Source: a bacterium 1XD8-76 (GTDB lineage Bacteria > Bacillota > Clostridia > Lachnospirales > Lachnospiraceae). Taken from it: a stretch of 64,000 nt of DNA. The notes under the pieces were generated by a model. That model saw only the letters and a program-made list of their open reading frames with translations. It was not told the origin of the DNA and did no database searches. Position 1 is the first letter of the stretch, and each line of letters starts with the position of its first letter. Location of the stretch: the NCBI GenBank assembly GCA_003611955.1, contig RAZE01000021.1, positions 1-64,000 of the forward strand, read 5' to 3'. The position numbers and the translations under genes were made by a program. This document shows, piece after piece, positions 54,030 through 61,621 of this stretch.

Positions 54030-54081
54030 GTCTAATAGCATTAGACACTTTTAGTCTAACGATATTAGACTGCTCTGTCAA
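54030..54081 (-). promoter_or_regulatory. Pair-4 BlaI promoter with two operators
   Basis: Minus-strand TTGACA (54081-54076), 17-bp spacer, TAGACT (54058-54053). Two perfect dyads of the form GTCTAA-N5-TTAGAC lie at 54030-54046 and 54054-54070, 24 bp apart, one over the spacer and -10 and one after the start point. The operator class differs from those of pairs 1-3. Confidence 0.85.
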
Positions 54082-54116
54082 GAACTGACAGGAAAAAATT
54101 TCTGAAAATGAAATCA

Positions 54117-54144
54117 TTGCGGGACCGCTGTTCCGTTATATACT
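54117..54144 (+). promoter_or_regulatory. Candidate promoter of the plus-strand sigma/ABC operon
   Basis: TTGCGG (54117-54122), 16-bp spacer, TATACT (54139-54144), 33 nt before the sigma-factor start. The motif may instead be an ECF-type promoter recognised by the factor itself. Confidence 0.35.
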
Positions 54145-54177
54145 ATGAGGGGGCGCCCTTGGGAAGGAGGAATCATC

Positions 54178-54711
54178 TTGACGCACGAAGATAAACTGAT
54201 ACAGCAAATACAACAGGGAGATACCGCTGCAGCGGAGGAGCTCATAAAAATGTTTTATTCCGAGATCCTGCGCTACTGTCTCTGGCATGCTCCCGACCGT
54301 TCTCTCGCCCAGGACGCGGCACAGGAAACCTTTATAAAAGCGCTGCGCTACTTCAACCGCTACACCTACAAAGGAAATTTCAGGCCGTTTCTGTACCGGA
54401 TCGCCGCAAACACCTGCATCGACATGCACCGCAAAAGCCGGCCGCCCGATCTGCCTCTGGACGAACTGACTGCCGATCCCGCCTGCCTGGATCCCGGCTT
54501 TGAGGACGTCCGCTCCGACATGATATTGCGGCAGCTGGTGGGCGGCCTGCCGGAGGAACTACGGGAGATCGTCCTGTTGAGATTCGGGCAGGATTTGACC
54601 ATGCGGGAGATCGCAAAAATAGTAAATATGCCGCTGCGGACAGTCCAGACCAGACTGCGCTCGGCTTTAAAACGGTTAAAAAAAGATTTTGAGAAAGGAG
54701 GCACTCCATGA
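54178..54711 (+). CDS. ECF-type RNA polymerase sigma factor
   Basis: Sigma-70 family factor of 177 residues with region 2 (LRYCLWHAPDRSLAQDAAQETFIKALRYF) and region 4 (LPEELREIVLLRFGQDLTMREIAKIVNMPLRTVQTRLRSALKRLKK). The best start is TTG at 54178, seven bases after GGAGG. It overlaps the next gene by four bases. It probably controls its own operon, which encodes a membrane protein and an ABC exporter. Confidence 0.9.
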   Translation: MTHEDKLIQQIQQGDTAAAEELIKMFYSEILRYCLWHAPDRSLAQDAAQETFIKALRYFNRYTYKGNFRPFLYRIAANTCIDMHRKSRPPDLPLDELTADPACLDPGFEDVRSDMILRQLVGGLPEELREIVLLRFGQDLTMREIAKIVNMPLRTVQTRLRSALKRLKKDFEKGGTP

Positions 54712-55478
54712 GAAATAAAGATTTTTACGATATAGTAAGACATTCATTACACCAGACTCCCGTCCCGGCAAACGACGAGCATCTCGCACACACGCTCTCG
54801 CTCTCCGAAAAGGAAATATCCCGCAGACAAAACAGGGAGCGCATTTCCTACGCCCGTTTTCTGTCCATGCAGATAAAGTATGTCGGTTGGAAGATCTGGG
54901 CGGCGCAGGGAGTTTTCCTGCTGATCATCCGGAGTTTTCTCACCCGCTTTTACGGGAGGGACGACCCAAAATATATGATGCGTCTGCTGTCCGCTCTGTC
55001 CGTTCTCGTCCTCATGACGGCGCTGCCGCTCATCTACCGCTCCGTCCGCTGCCAGATGCAGGAAGTCGAGGCGGCGACACACTTCTCGTCGGTAAAGCTG
55101 CTTATGGCGAAGCTCACGATGATCGGTATTGGCGACCTCTTTCTGCTGGGCACTATCTTTTTATCCGCCCTGTGGAAAAGCTCGCTGCGGGCAGACAGCT
55201 TGTTTCTGACTTTGTGTTTCCCCTTCCTTCTCACGGGAAGCGTCTGTCTGTTTTTGCTTGGGCATTTAAACGCCAGACAGTTTTTTGTGGGCGGCACAGG
55301 GTTCTGCTCCCTCTGCATTCTGTTCTCCTGTGTCGGACTCCGGCATTTTGAGAACCTGCTCTGCCGTCCTCTCTCTCTGGGATGGGCTTTGACCTGCGCG
55401 CTGCTCATGCTGTTTTGCATCCGCCAGTTCCGCTACATCATGTACCGCTCACCCTATGCGGAAATGCAGCTGGCCTGA
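54708..55478 (+). CDS. Polytopic membrane protein, possible anti-sigma partner
   Basis: Protein of 256 residues that I do not recognise. A charged N-terminal cytoplasmic region of about 55 residues precedes about six membrane segments (starting near 62, 90, 135, 163, 190 and 225). It starts on the sigma-factor stop (ATGA overlap) and precedes the ABC ATPase. The arrangement, a soluble N-terminus followed by membrane segments directly behind an ECF gene, is compatible with an anti-sigma factor, but there is no recognisable zinc or RsgI-type motif. Confidence 0.7.
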   Translation: MRNKDFYDIVRHSLHQTPVPANDEHLAHTLSLSEKEISRRQNRERISYARFLSMQIKYVGWKIWAAQGVFLLIIRSFLTRFYGRDDPKYMMRLLSALSVLVLMTALPLIYRSVRCQMQEVEAATHFSSVKLLMAKLTMIGIGDLFLLGTIFLSALWKSSLRADSLFLTLCFPFLLTGSVCLFLLGHLNARQFFVGGTGFCSLCILFSCVGLRHFENLLCRPLSLGWALTCALLMLFCIRQFRYIMYRSPYAEMQLA

Positions 55479-55510
55479 TCGCAGGAATATCAACAAGGAG
55501 GAAAATCAAA

Positions 55511-56392
55511 ATGGAATTATATATAGAAAATATAGTAAAACAATTCAAAGACATGAAAGCGGTGGACAATGTCTCCCTGCGGCTCACCCCCGGCGTCTGG
55601 GGACTGTTGGGGGCGAACGGCGCGGGAAAGACCACCCTGATGCGCATCATCGCCGGCATCATGAAGCCCACCTCCGGGACGGTCTGGTACGACGGAGTCC
55701 CCATTGAGGAGCTGAGCGAAAGCTACCGGGATATCTTCGGCTACCTTCCCCAGGAGTTCGGATTTTATCCGGAATTTACCGTAAAAGACTATCTCGCCTA
55801 TATCTCCGTCCTGAAAGGACTGACGGAAAAGGATGCAAGGCGCAGGATCAACAGCCTGTTGGACCAGTTGTCCCTCTCCCATGTCAAAAACAAAAAAATC
55901 ATCAAGCTGTCCGGCGGTATGAAACGCCGCGTCGGCATAGCCCAGGCACTGCTCAACGAACCGGAAGTCCTGATCCTGGACGAACCCACCAGCGGGCTTG
56001 ACCCGGGGGAGAGGGTGCGCTTCCGAAAACTGCTCTCGGAGTTTGCCCACGACCGAATCGTGCTGATCTCCACGCACATTGTCTCCGATGTGGAATACAT
56101 CGCCACACAGAACGCGGTGATGAAAGACGGGAAACTTCTGGCCACGGGAACCACCGAAGAACTGGTCACATTGGTCGAAGGGAAAGTGTGGAGCGCAAAA
56201 ATCCCGATGAATCGACTGCAGGAGTGCGAACAGAAACTGCAGATCGCCAATATCCGCAACGAAGACGACGGACGGATATCCATCCGCTATCTCGCCGAAC
56301 GTCCCCAGATCACAGATTCCGTCTGCGTACCGGCCCACCTTGAAGATCTCTATCTGTGGCTCTTTCCGCAGGCATCAACAGACAGGAGGTAA
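55511..56392 (+). CDS. ABC exporter ATPase (CcmA/DrrA type)
   Basis: ATP-binding subunit of 293 residues. Walker A GANGAGKTT, Q-loop YLPQEFGFYPEFT, signature LSGGMKRRV, Walker B LILDEPTSGLD and H-loop STHIV are intact, followed by a C-terminal extension of about 80 residues. The ATG at 55511 follows AAGGAGG. The upstream frame extension is not coding. It partners with the permease seven bases downstream. Confidence 0.92.
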   Translation: MELYIENIVKQFKDMKAVDNVSLRLTPGVWGLLGANGAGKTTLMRIIAGIMKPTSGTVWYDGVPIEELSESYRDIFGYLPQEFGFYPEFTVKDYLAYISVLKGLTEKDARRRINSLLDQLSLSHVKNKKIIKLSGGMKRRVGIAQALLNEPEVLILDEPTSGLDPGERVRFRKLLSEFAHDRIVLISTHIVSDVEYIATQNAVMKDGKLLATGTTEELVTLVEGKVWSAKIPMNRLQECEQKLQIANIRNEDDGRISIRYLAERPQITDSVCVPAHLEDLYLWLFPQASTDRR

Positions 56393-56398
56393 CCATCT

Positions 56399-57643
56399 AT
56401 GCGTTTATTAAAACTGGAAATAAAAAGAGTGTTAAAGACAAGGATCACCATCGTACTGCTGCTTCTATCGCTTTTGTTTTCCTTTCTCTTCGCTTACCTG
56501 CCGACCACCTTCTCTTACATCAACCACATGGACGACGCGGGACAGACGGTCAAACTGAAAGGCCTCGACTCGATCCGGTACGAGAAGGATGTACAGGCGG
56601 ACATCACGGGCGTTGTCACCCCCGAAAAAATAAGACAGGCACTGGAAGATTACCAGGCATGTCTGACAAAGTACGGCGTGGAAAACACATATGACCTGCC
56701 GGACGGCGTCTACGAAAAGGAACTCTTCCCCTTTATGCCGCTTCTGCACGGCGTGAGAGAGGCTTTCGCCGATCCCGACACAGGAATCGCACCGTCCCTC
56801 ATGGAGCTATCGCCGGCGGAGATGGATCATTTTTATGAAAAATGCGACGAACGGTGTCTGACACTGATGAATCAGGAACAGAAAGATCACCCGGCGGCGC
56901 ACAGTGTGGCTTCCGCCATGTACCGGAAAGTCGAAAAGCCGTTCCTGTTTTTCCCCGGATACGGCAGTGATCCCATGGACTACCAGATCATTCTCGCCTT
57001 TTTTATCCTGCTCTTCGGCACCGTCATCACAGCGCCCGTCTTTACCTCCGACTACCAGACCGGTGCGGACGACATACTGCGCTGCACGAAATACGGAAAG
57101 GTAAAATTTGCCGTGATAAAGGTGGTATCGGCCCTGTTGATCTGCACAGTGACGTTTTCTGTCTGCACCTTCCTCTATATCACGGTGTCAAACAGCCTCT
57201 TCGGTTGGGAGTGTACAAAGACCTCCATGCAGATGATCTATTCGGCCATCAATCTGCCGGACATGAATATCGGACAGCTTCAGCGCTTTACGGCGGTCGG
57301 CGGTCTGCTCTGCATCATGGCCTCCACCTGCTTTACCCTGTTTCTCTCCTCGAAATTTAAAAACATGGTGGCTTCCCTGTCGGTCTCGCTGCTGTTCTGC
57401 ATTCTGCCGATCATCCTCTATATGGCGCTCCCCGCCGGCATCGGATCCTACATTTACTCCATTCTCCCGGCCGGCGGCATGGGACTGCAGACAAGCATCC
57501 TGTACGCCGCCATCGACTTCGACTTCTGGAACATCGGAAACCTCTCCATATGGCTTCCCTATGTGATGTTGGGGGCATACGCCGTGGAGATTCCTCTGTT
57601 CTTTATCCTGACAGTCTGTTCCTATTCGAGACATAAGGTGTAA
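56399..57643 (+). CDS. ABC exporter permease
   Basis: Membrane subunit of 414 residues, ABC-2-like. One N-terminal membrane segment (about 17-36), a roughly 160-residue external region rich in acidic residues, then about five or six segments (near 197-218, 245-265, 305-325, 335-355, 385-408). Last gene of the plus-strand sigma/ABC operon. The substrate is unknown. Confidence 0.8.
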   Translation: MRLLKLEIKRVLKTRITIVLLLLSLLFSFLFAYLPTTFSYINHMDDAGQTVKLKGLDSIRYEKDVQADITGVVTPEKIRQALEDYQACLTKYGVENTYDLPDGVYEKELFPFMPLLHGVREAFADPDTGIAPSLMELSPAEMDHFYEKCDERCLTLMNQEQKDHPAAHSVASAMYRKVEKPFLFFPGYGSDPMDYQIILAFFILLFGTVITAPVFTSDYQTGADDILRCTKYGKVKFAVIKVVSALLICTVTFSVCTFLYITVSNSLFGWECTKTSMQMIYSAINLPDMNIGQLQRFTAVGGLLCIMASTCFTLFLSSKFKNMVASLSVSLLFCILPIILYMALPAGIGSYIYSILPAGGMGLQTSILYAAIDFDFWNIGNLSIWLPYVMLGAYAVEIPLFFILTVCSYSRHKV

Positions 57644-57679
57644 AAAAGCGGGCGCGTCTGCCATCCAGGCACCGCGCCC
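57644..57679. terminator. Bidirectional terminator between convergent operons
   Basis: GGGCGCG and CGCGCCC, extended by TGCC/GGCA, form a GC-rich hairpin. The minus strand continues GCTTTTTT, giving a strong end for the aldo-keto reductase transcript. The plus strand continues TGTCTTTCT. Confidence 0.8.
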
Positions 57680-57688
57680 TGTCTTTCT

Positions 57689-58834
57689 CTACCCGAAAAG
57701 CTCCCTCGTCCTCTCCATCCTCTCCGCCACCGGCACATGGAACGGACATCTGCCCTCACAGCTCTTACAGCCGATACAGTCCGCTGCATTCGCTGAAAGA
57801 TCCTGATAGTGCGCGCGCACCGTCCCGGACACTTCCTCCTGCATCGTCGCCAGATCATATAATTTGTTTACCATCGCGATATCGATCTTTTTCGGGCAGG
57901 GCGCACAGTGACCGCAGTAAGTGCACTGCCCCGTGGAGAACGCGTGCCGAGGTGCCGCCGCCAGCACGCTGGCATAATCCTTTTCCTCGTCTGTGGCTGT
58001 TTCGTAAGCCGTTGCCGCATAGACATGCTCCGGCGTATCATACCCCGCCAGCACGCTGGCCACCGCAGGCCTTGTCAGCGCATAGTGCAGACACTGCACC
58101 GGCGTCAGTGCCGCCCCGAAGGGTGATGTCTTCGCGTCGAAAAGCCTGCCTCCGGCATATCCCTTCATCACCGTGATGCCCACATTCTGCTGTTCGCAGA
58201 TCTTGTAGAGTTCTTCTCGGATCGGCGCGATGCCTCCTAATCCTTCATCGTATGTGTCCGCAAAATACTGATCGATATCCCGAACCGCCGGCATCATATC
58301 GAAAGCCGGATTGATGCTGAACAGGATCATCTCGATCTCGCCCTGCAGCGCCGCCAGCTTCGCCACCTCCGGGTTGTGGGTGCTGATCCCGATATGGCGG
58401 ATCTTTCCCCCGTCTTTCAGCTGTCTCACATAGTCCATAAACTCGCCGCCAGTCACTTTTGCAAACTCCTCCGGCTCATCCACAAAGTGGATCATGCCGA
58501 GATCGATATAGTCCGTCCGCATACGCGTCAGCAGGTCCTCAAACGCCGGTTTCACCTTCTCCAATTCTCTCGTCTTCACATACTGCCCATTCTGCCAGGT
58601 GGAACCGATATGTCCCTGGATGATCCATCTGTCCCGCCTGCCCTCCAGCGCAAGCCCTATGTTGGAACGCACATTCGGCTCGGACATCCAGCAGTCCAGA
58701 ATGTTGATCCCCTCTTTTTCACAGGTATCGATGACCTCCTTTACCTCCCCGGTGTCATGCCTCTCCAGCCACTCCCCGCCGAGACCGATCTCGCTCACCT
58801 CAAGTCCTGTTTTTCCTAATGTTCTGTACCTCAT
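57689..58834 (-). CDS. Aldo-keto reductase-like protein with C-terminal 4Fe-4S domain
   Basis: Protein of 381 residues. Residues 1-270 form an aldo-keto reductase barrel (YRTLGKTGLEVSEIGLGGEW, HIGISTHNPE). The C-terminal part has two iron-sulfur motifs, CTYCGHCAPCP and CIGCKSCEGRCP. The canonical catalytic Asp is present (Asp47), but the expected Tyr and Lys positions are Glu52 and Gln73 (IIQGH), so it may be a redox variant rather than a carbonyl reductase. GGAGG precedes the ATG at 58834. A longer start at 58855 is less likely. Confidence 0.87.
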   Translation of the reverse strand: MRYRTLGKTGLEVSEIGLGGEWLERHDTGEVKEVIDTCEKEGINILDCWMSEPNVRSNIGLALEGRRDRWIIQGHIGSTWQNGQYVKTRELEKVKPAFEDLLTRMRTDYIDLGMIHFVDEPEEFAKVTGGEFMDYVRQLKDGGKIRHIGISTHNPEVAKLAALQGEIEMILFSINPAFDMMPAVRDIDQYFADTYDEGLGGIAPIREELYKICEQQNVGITVMKGYAGGRLFDAKTSPFGAALTPVQCLHYALTRPAVASVLAGYDTPEHVYAATAYETATDEEKDYASVLAAAPRHAFSTGQCTYCGHCAPCPKKIDIAMVNKLYDLATMQEEVSGTVRAHYQDLSANAADCIGCKSCEGRCPFHVPVAERMERTRELFG

Positions 58835-58932
58835 TTTTTCCTCCATCCTATGCATCCGTTGTCTTTAACCCAATCCAAACAAAAAAATCGCCGGAACCTT
58901 GATTCTACTGGTATTCCAACGATTCTTCCTAC

Positions 58933-59015
58933 TGCCGGCAGCGGGACTTGAACCCGCACGTGGTTGCCCACAACAGATTTTGAGTCTGCCTCGTCTGCCA
59001 TTCCGACACGCCGGC
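58933..59015 (-). tRNA. tRNA-Leu (anticodon CAA)
   Basis: A class II tRNA of 83 nt. The acceptor arms GCCGGCG and TGCCGGC pair with one G-T wobble, the anticodon stem GCAGA/TCTGT encloses CTCAAAA (anticodon CAA), the variable arm GTGG-GCAA-CCAC is a proper hairpin, and the T arm is GCGGG-TTCAAGT-CCCGC. The CCA end is not encoded. It lies just at the border of the AT-richer block to the right. Confidence 0.95.
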
Positions 59016-59105
59016 CCGATCACACACAGGAGATTATAAGATCTTTTGTCATCCTGCAACGGAACTAATCATACCATATTTGAGGCCTCTTGGCAAGCAG
59101 GAATA

Positions 59106-60548
59106 TTATTCTTTTTTTATCACAATTCCGTTATTTACGATATACTCTTCCTCTATGATCTCAGATTCAAACTTATAGCGTTCCGATAAGATCAAAACGG
59201 GGATCCCATACTTATTCAGTTCTACGATCATTCTGCTTATAAGCAGATCCGGTTCATCCTTCGCAAACGCCGACGAAATAAAAACAAACAATATTTTTGG
59301 CTTACATAGAATCCATTTGCAGAATACAAGCCTTATAATCTGCTCCTGTGTCAGATCCCTCACTCTGGCACAAATATCCAGATCCGGCATGATCATTTTA
59401 ATATAATCTTCCGCCGCCTTTATATATTTTCCATGCATATAAAAGTTTGGTATCTTTAAACACAAAGGATAACAGACATTTTCAACTATACTCAAATTCT
59501 CAAACAACAAATTATCTATATTGGCAAAATCGACATACCCTATCTCCCTTTTTTTGAACGCTCTATGGAACAGGGCACTTCTTTCTTCCTTTCCGTCATA
59601 CCGGAATCTTCCCGCCGCCGAACTTGCTTTTCCCGTAAAAATATCTTTGATTTCTGTATAATCTGCGCTTGTCCTGCAGTTTATCTCTATAATATCCCCC
59701 TGATATAATTTCAGGGAAAAATCTTTGATATGACAATAGCCGACACTTTCCAGCTCCAAAACAGCGCTTTTGCCGCCAGCCAATACTTTCCCGCTTCTAT
59801 GTTTTAAAAGTTCTACATACCCCTCCTGGTAATCCATCCTGTTTACCAGACATACGATCTCCGAATAATTTATCTCCTGTTGACTGTAATATCCCACACT
59901 CCTTCCCTTTTCTATGATCTGTATGTGATCCATTCCATTCAGTGAAATATTATTTAGAGATTCGATCTGACAGATGGAATAACCAACCTGGGTCAGCCGC
60001 TCGTAAAGCTTTCGCAATTTATTGCGCTCTTTTGAGCGAAGCTTTCCGTTTATATCTGATATTATGATCAATTTATGCTGCAGAGCAACCGCATGCAATA
60101 TTTCGATCTGCAGTCTTTGGAGCAGTGACAGATTTTCGCTTTTGGCATTGAAAGGGATATCGATCTCAAAAAAGGTCATCAATTCTGAGGCAATCTTTCT
60201 TTGCTTTTTGCTTTTCACCAAATCCCCCGGGATAAAGATGTTATCCAGCACATTTAAAGAATCAAACAGCTGCGAATTTCCTGAAATGACAGACGTATTT
60301 TCCGACAGCGCCTTTCGGACCGCCTTATATTGCGTACCATAGAGAATCCTTTTTTCCCTGTAATAAAAAATTCCTTCCCGCAATACATTTTTGCATCTGA
60401 AAAAGTTGACTAATATCTCCTTCTCAAAAGAGTCATCCGTAATTATGCCGCTTATCTCCCCCTCGCAGAACTGCAGAAAAAAAGGTCCTTTTATGATACG
60501 CCCCTGCTGTATCACCCCATTTTGAATCCGAAATATCTCCTTTTTCAT
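59106..60548 (-). CDS. RbsA/MglA-like double ABC ATPase homologue without catalytic motifs
   Basis: A 480-residue protein whose length and two-domain plan match sugar ABC ATPases of the RbsA/MglA type, but with both sites degenerate. In domain 1, GEISGIITDDSFEKE stands where Walker A should be, LSLLQRLQIE replaces the signature, IIISDIN replaces Walker B (the catalytic Glu is Ile) and the H-loop His is absent. In domain 2, GDIIEINCRTSADYTE, LTQEQIIRL and ILFVFIS replace the same motifs. The frame is intact and strand spacing is preserved. It starts ten bases after a YesM-type kinase gene. A regulatory or scaffold role is likely but unproven. It looks AT-richer than the genes to its left. Confidence 0.82.
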   Translation of the reverse strand: MKKEIFRIQNGVIQQGRIIKGPFFLQFCEGEISGIITDDSFEKEILVNFFRCKNVLREGIFYYREKRILYGTQYKAVRKALSENTSVISGNSQLFDSLNVLDNIFIPGDLVKSKKQRKIASELMTFFEIDIPFNAKSENLSLLQRLQIEILHAVALQHKLIIISDINGKLRSKERNKLRKLYERLTQVGYSICQIESLNNISLNGMDHIQIIEKGRSVGYYSQQEINYSEIVCLVNRMDYQEGYVELLKHRSGKVLAGGKSAVLELESVGYCHIKDFSLKLYQGDIIEINCRTSADYTEIKDIFTGKASSAAGRFRYDGKEERSALFHRAFKKREIGYVDFANIDNLLFENLSIVENVCYPLCLKIPNFYMHGKYIKAAEDYIKMIMPDLDICARVRDLTQEQIIRLVFCKWILCKPKILFVFISSAFAKDEPDLLISRMIVELNKYGIPVLILSERYKFESEIIEEEYIVNNGIVIKKE

Positions 60549-60557
60549 CCTTTCACC

Positions 60558-61607
60558 TCAAACGTCTGATTCTGCCGCCTCCTGTCTTGGAATCGTGACC
60601 CTGACATTGGTGCCTACTCCCATCGCACTGAAAATATAAATACCATATTCATCCCCAAAAAGCAATTTGATCCGCTGTGATACGTTTTTTAGGGCGATCC
60701 CCGTATGCCCTGTTTTCTTTTTTGCCTGCTTATCCATATAGTATTTTTCCATAGATTTAAATGGCGTCTCATTCAACGAGTCATTCAATTCGCGCAGTTT
60801 TTTCTCCGCCATTCCTTTCCCTGAATCTTTGACGCTGATAAACAGATGTTGCTCTGTCTGATCAAACGTTATCGATATCGCCCCTCTGTTTTCCTGCGTT
60901 TCCAGGCCATGGTACACGCTGTTTTCCACCAGGGGCTGAAGTGTCAGCTTCGGGATTTTCAGTCTTTTGATCTGCTCCTCATCATCCACAAAATGGATCT
61001 CCAATTTCAGATTCTCGCCAAAACGGTACTGTTGTACCAAAAAATAATTGCTGACATTCTCCAACTCCTCCTCCACCGTGACCAGAAACTGCATATCGGA
61101 GATAGTATATCTGAAAAAAGCTGACAAAGCCGCCGCAACATTTGCCAGAGTTTTCATCCCGCTGACTAATGCGTCTCCCCGCATCGCCTCCAATGTATTA
61201 TATAGAAAATGGGGATGAATCTGATTCTGCAGCGCGAGATATTCCCCCTGCTTATTGGATACCTCGAGCAATTCCTTCCTGTCGATCAATTCATTCAACC
61301 TATTTATCAGTTCTTCCTCCTCCGTCAAAAACATATGTGTGGAAGGTTCTATTTGAAGCGTGATCGTTTTGCCGTTCGCGAATTCATTATATGTCTTTTG
61401 CAGACTGGCTATCGATGGTCTTACCTGAAACAGGTATCCTCCTATCACGGTTCCTCCCGCAATGCACATTATAATACTTACAGATATATATACTATATCT
61501 GTATTGTGAAACAACATGTAAAGCAATGCCGCAAAGCTCAGAAAAACAAATATTGCTGTCAGCATCACTGTTATTTTAATAAAATTGGAAATGGTATACC
61601 GTTTCAC
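60558..61607 (-). CDS. YesM/LytS-type sensor histidine kinase with short external loop
   Basis: Kinase of 349 residues. Two membrane segments (about 10-32 and 38-60) are joined by only a few residues, so there is almost no extracellular sensor. A HAMP-like linker (PSIASLQKTYNEFANG) leads to the phosphoacceptor in QNQIHPHFLYNTLEAMRG near residue 131, the N box PLVENSVYHG and the G box DSGKGMA. The start is GTG at 61607 with AGGAG nine bases upstream. The lack of an external sensor suggests that the signal comes through a partner, perhaps the degenerate ATPase encoded next. Confidence 0.92.
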   Translation of the reverse strand: MKRYTISNFIKITVMLTAIFVFLSFAALLYMLFHNTDIVYISVSIIMCIAGGTVIGGYLFQVRPSIASLQKTYNEFANGKTITLQIEPSTHMFLTEEEELINRLNELIDRKELLEVSNKQGEYLALQNQIHPHFLYNTLEAMRGDALVSGMKTLANVAAALSAFFRYTISDMQFLVTVEEELENVSNYFLVQQYRFGENLKLEIHFVDDEEQIKRLKIPKLTLQPLVENSVYHGLETQENRGAISITFDQTEQHLFISVKDSGKGMAEKKLRELNDSLNETPFKSMEKYYMDKQAKKKTGHTGIALKNVSQRIKLLFGDEYGIYIFSAMGVGTNVRVTIPRQEAAESDV

Positions 61608-61621
61608 TTCTCTCTTCTCCT

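Noticed and set aside
58865..59059. Small minus-strand reading frame over the tRNA
   Set aside because: It runs through the tRNA-Leu gene and ends in spacer; not coding.
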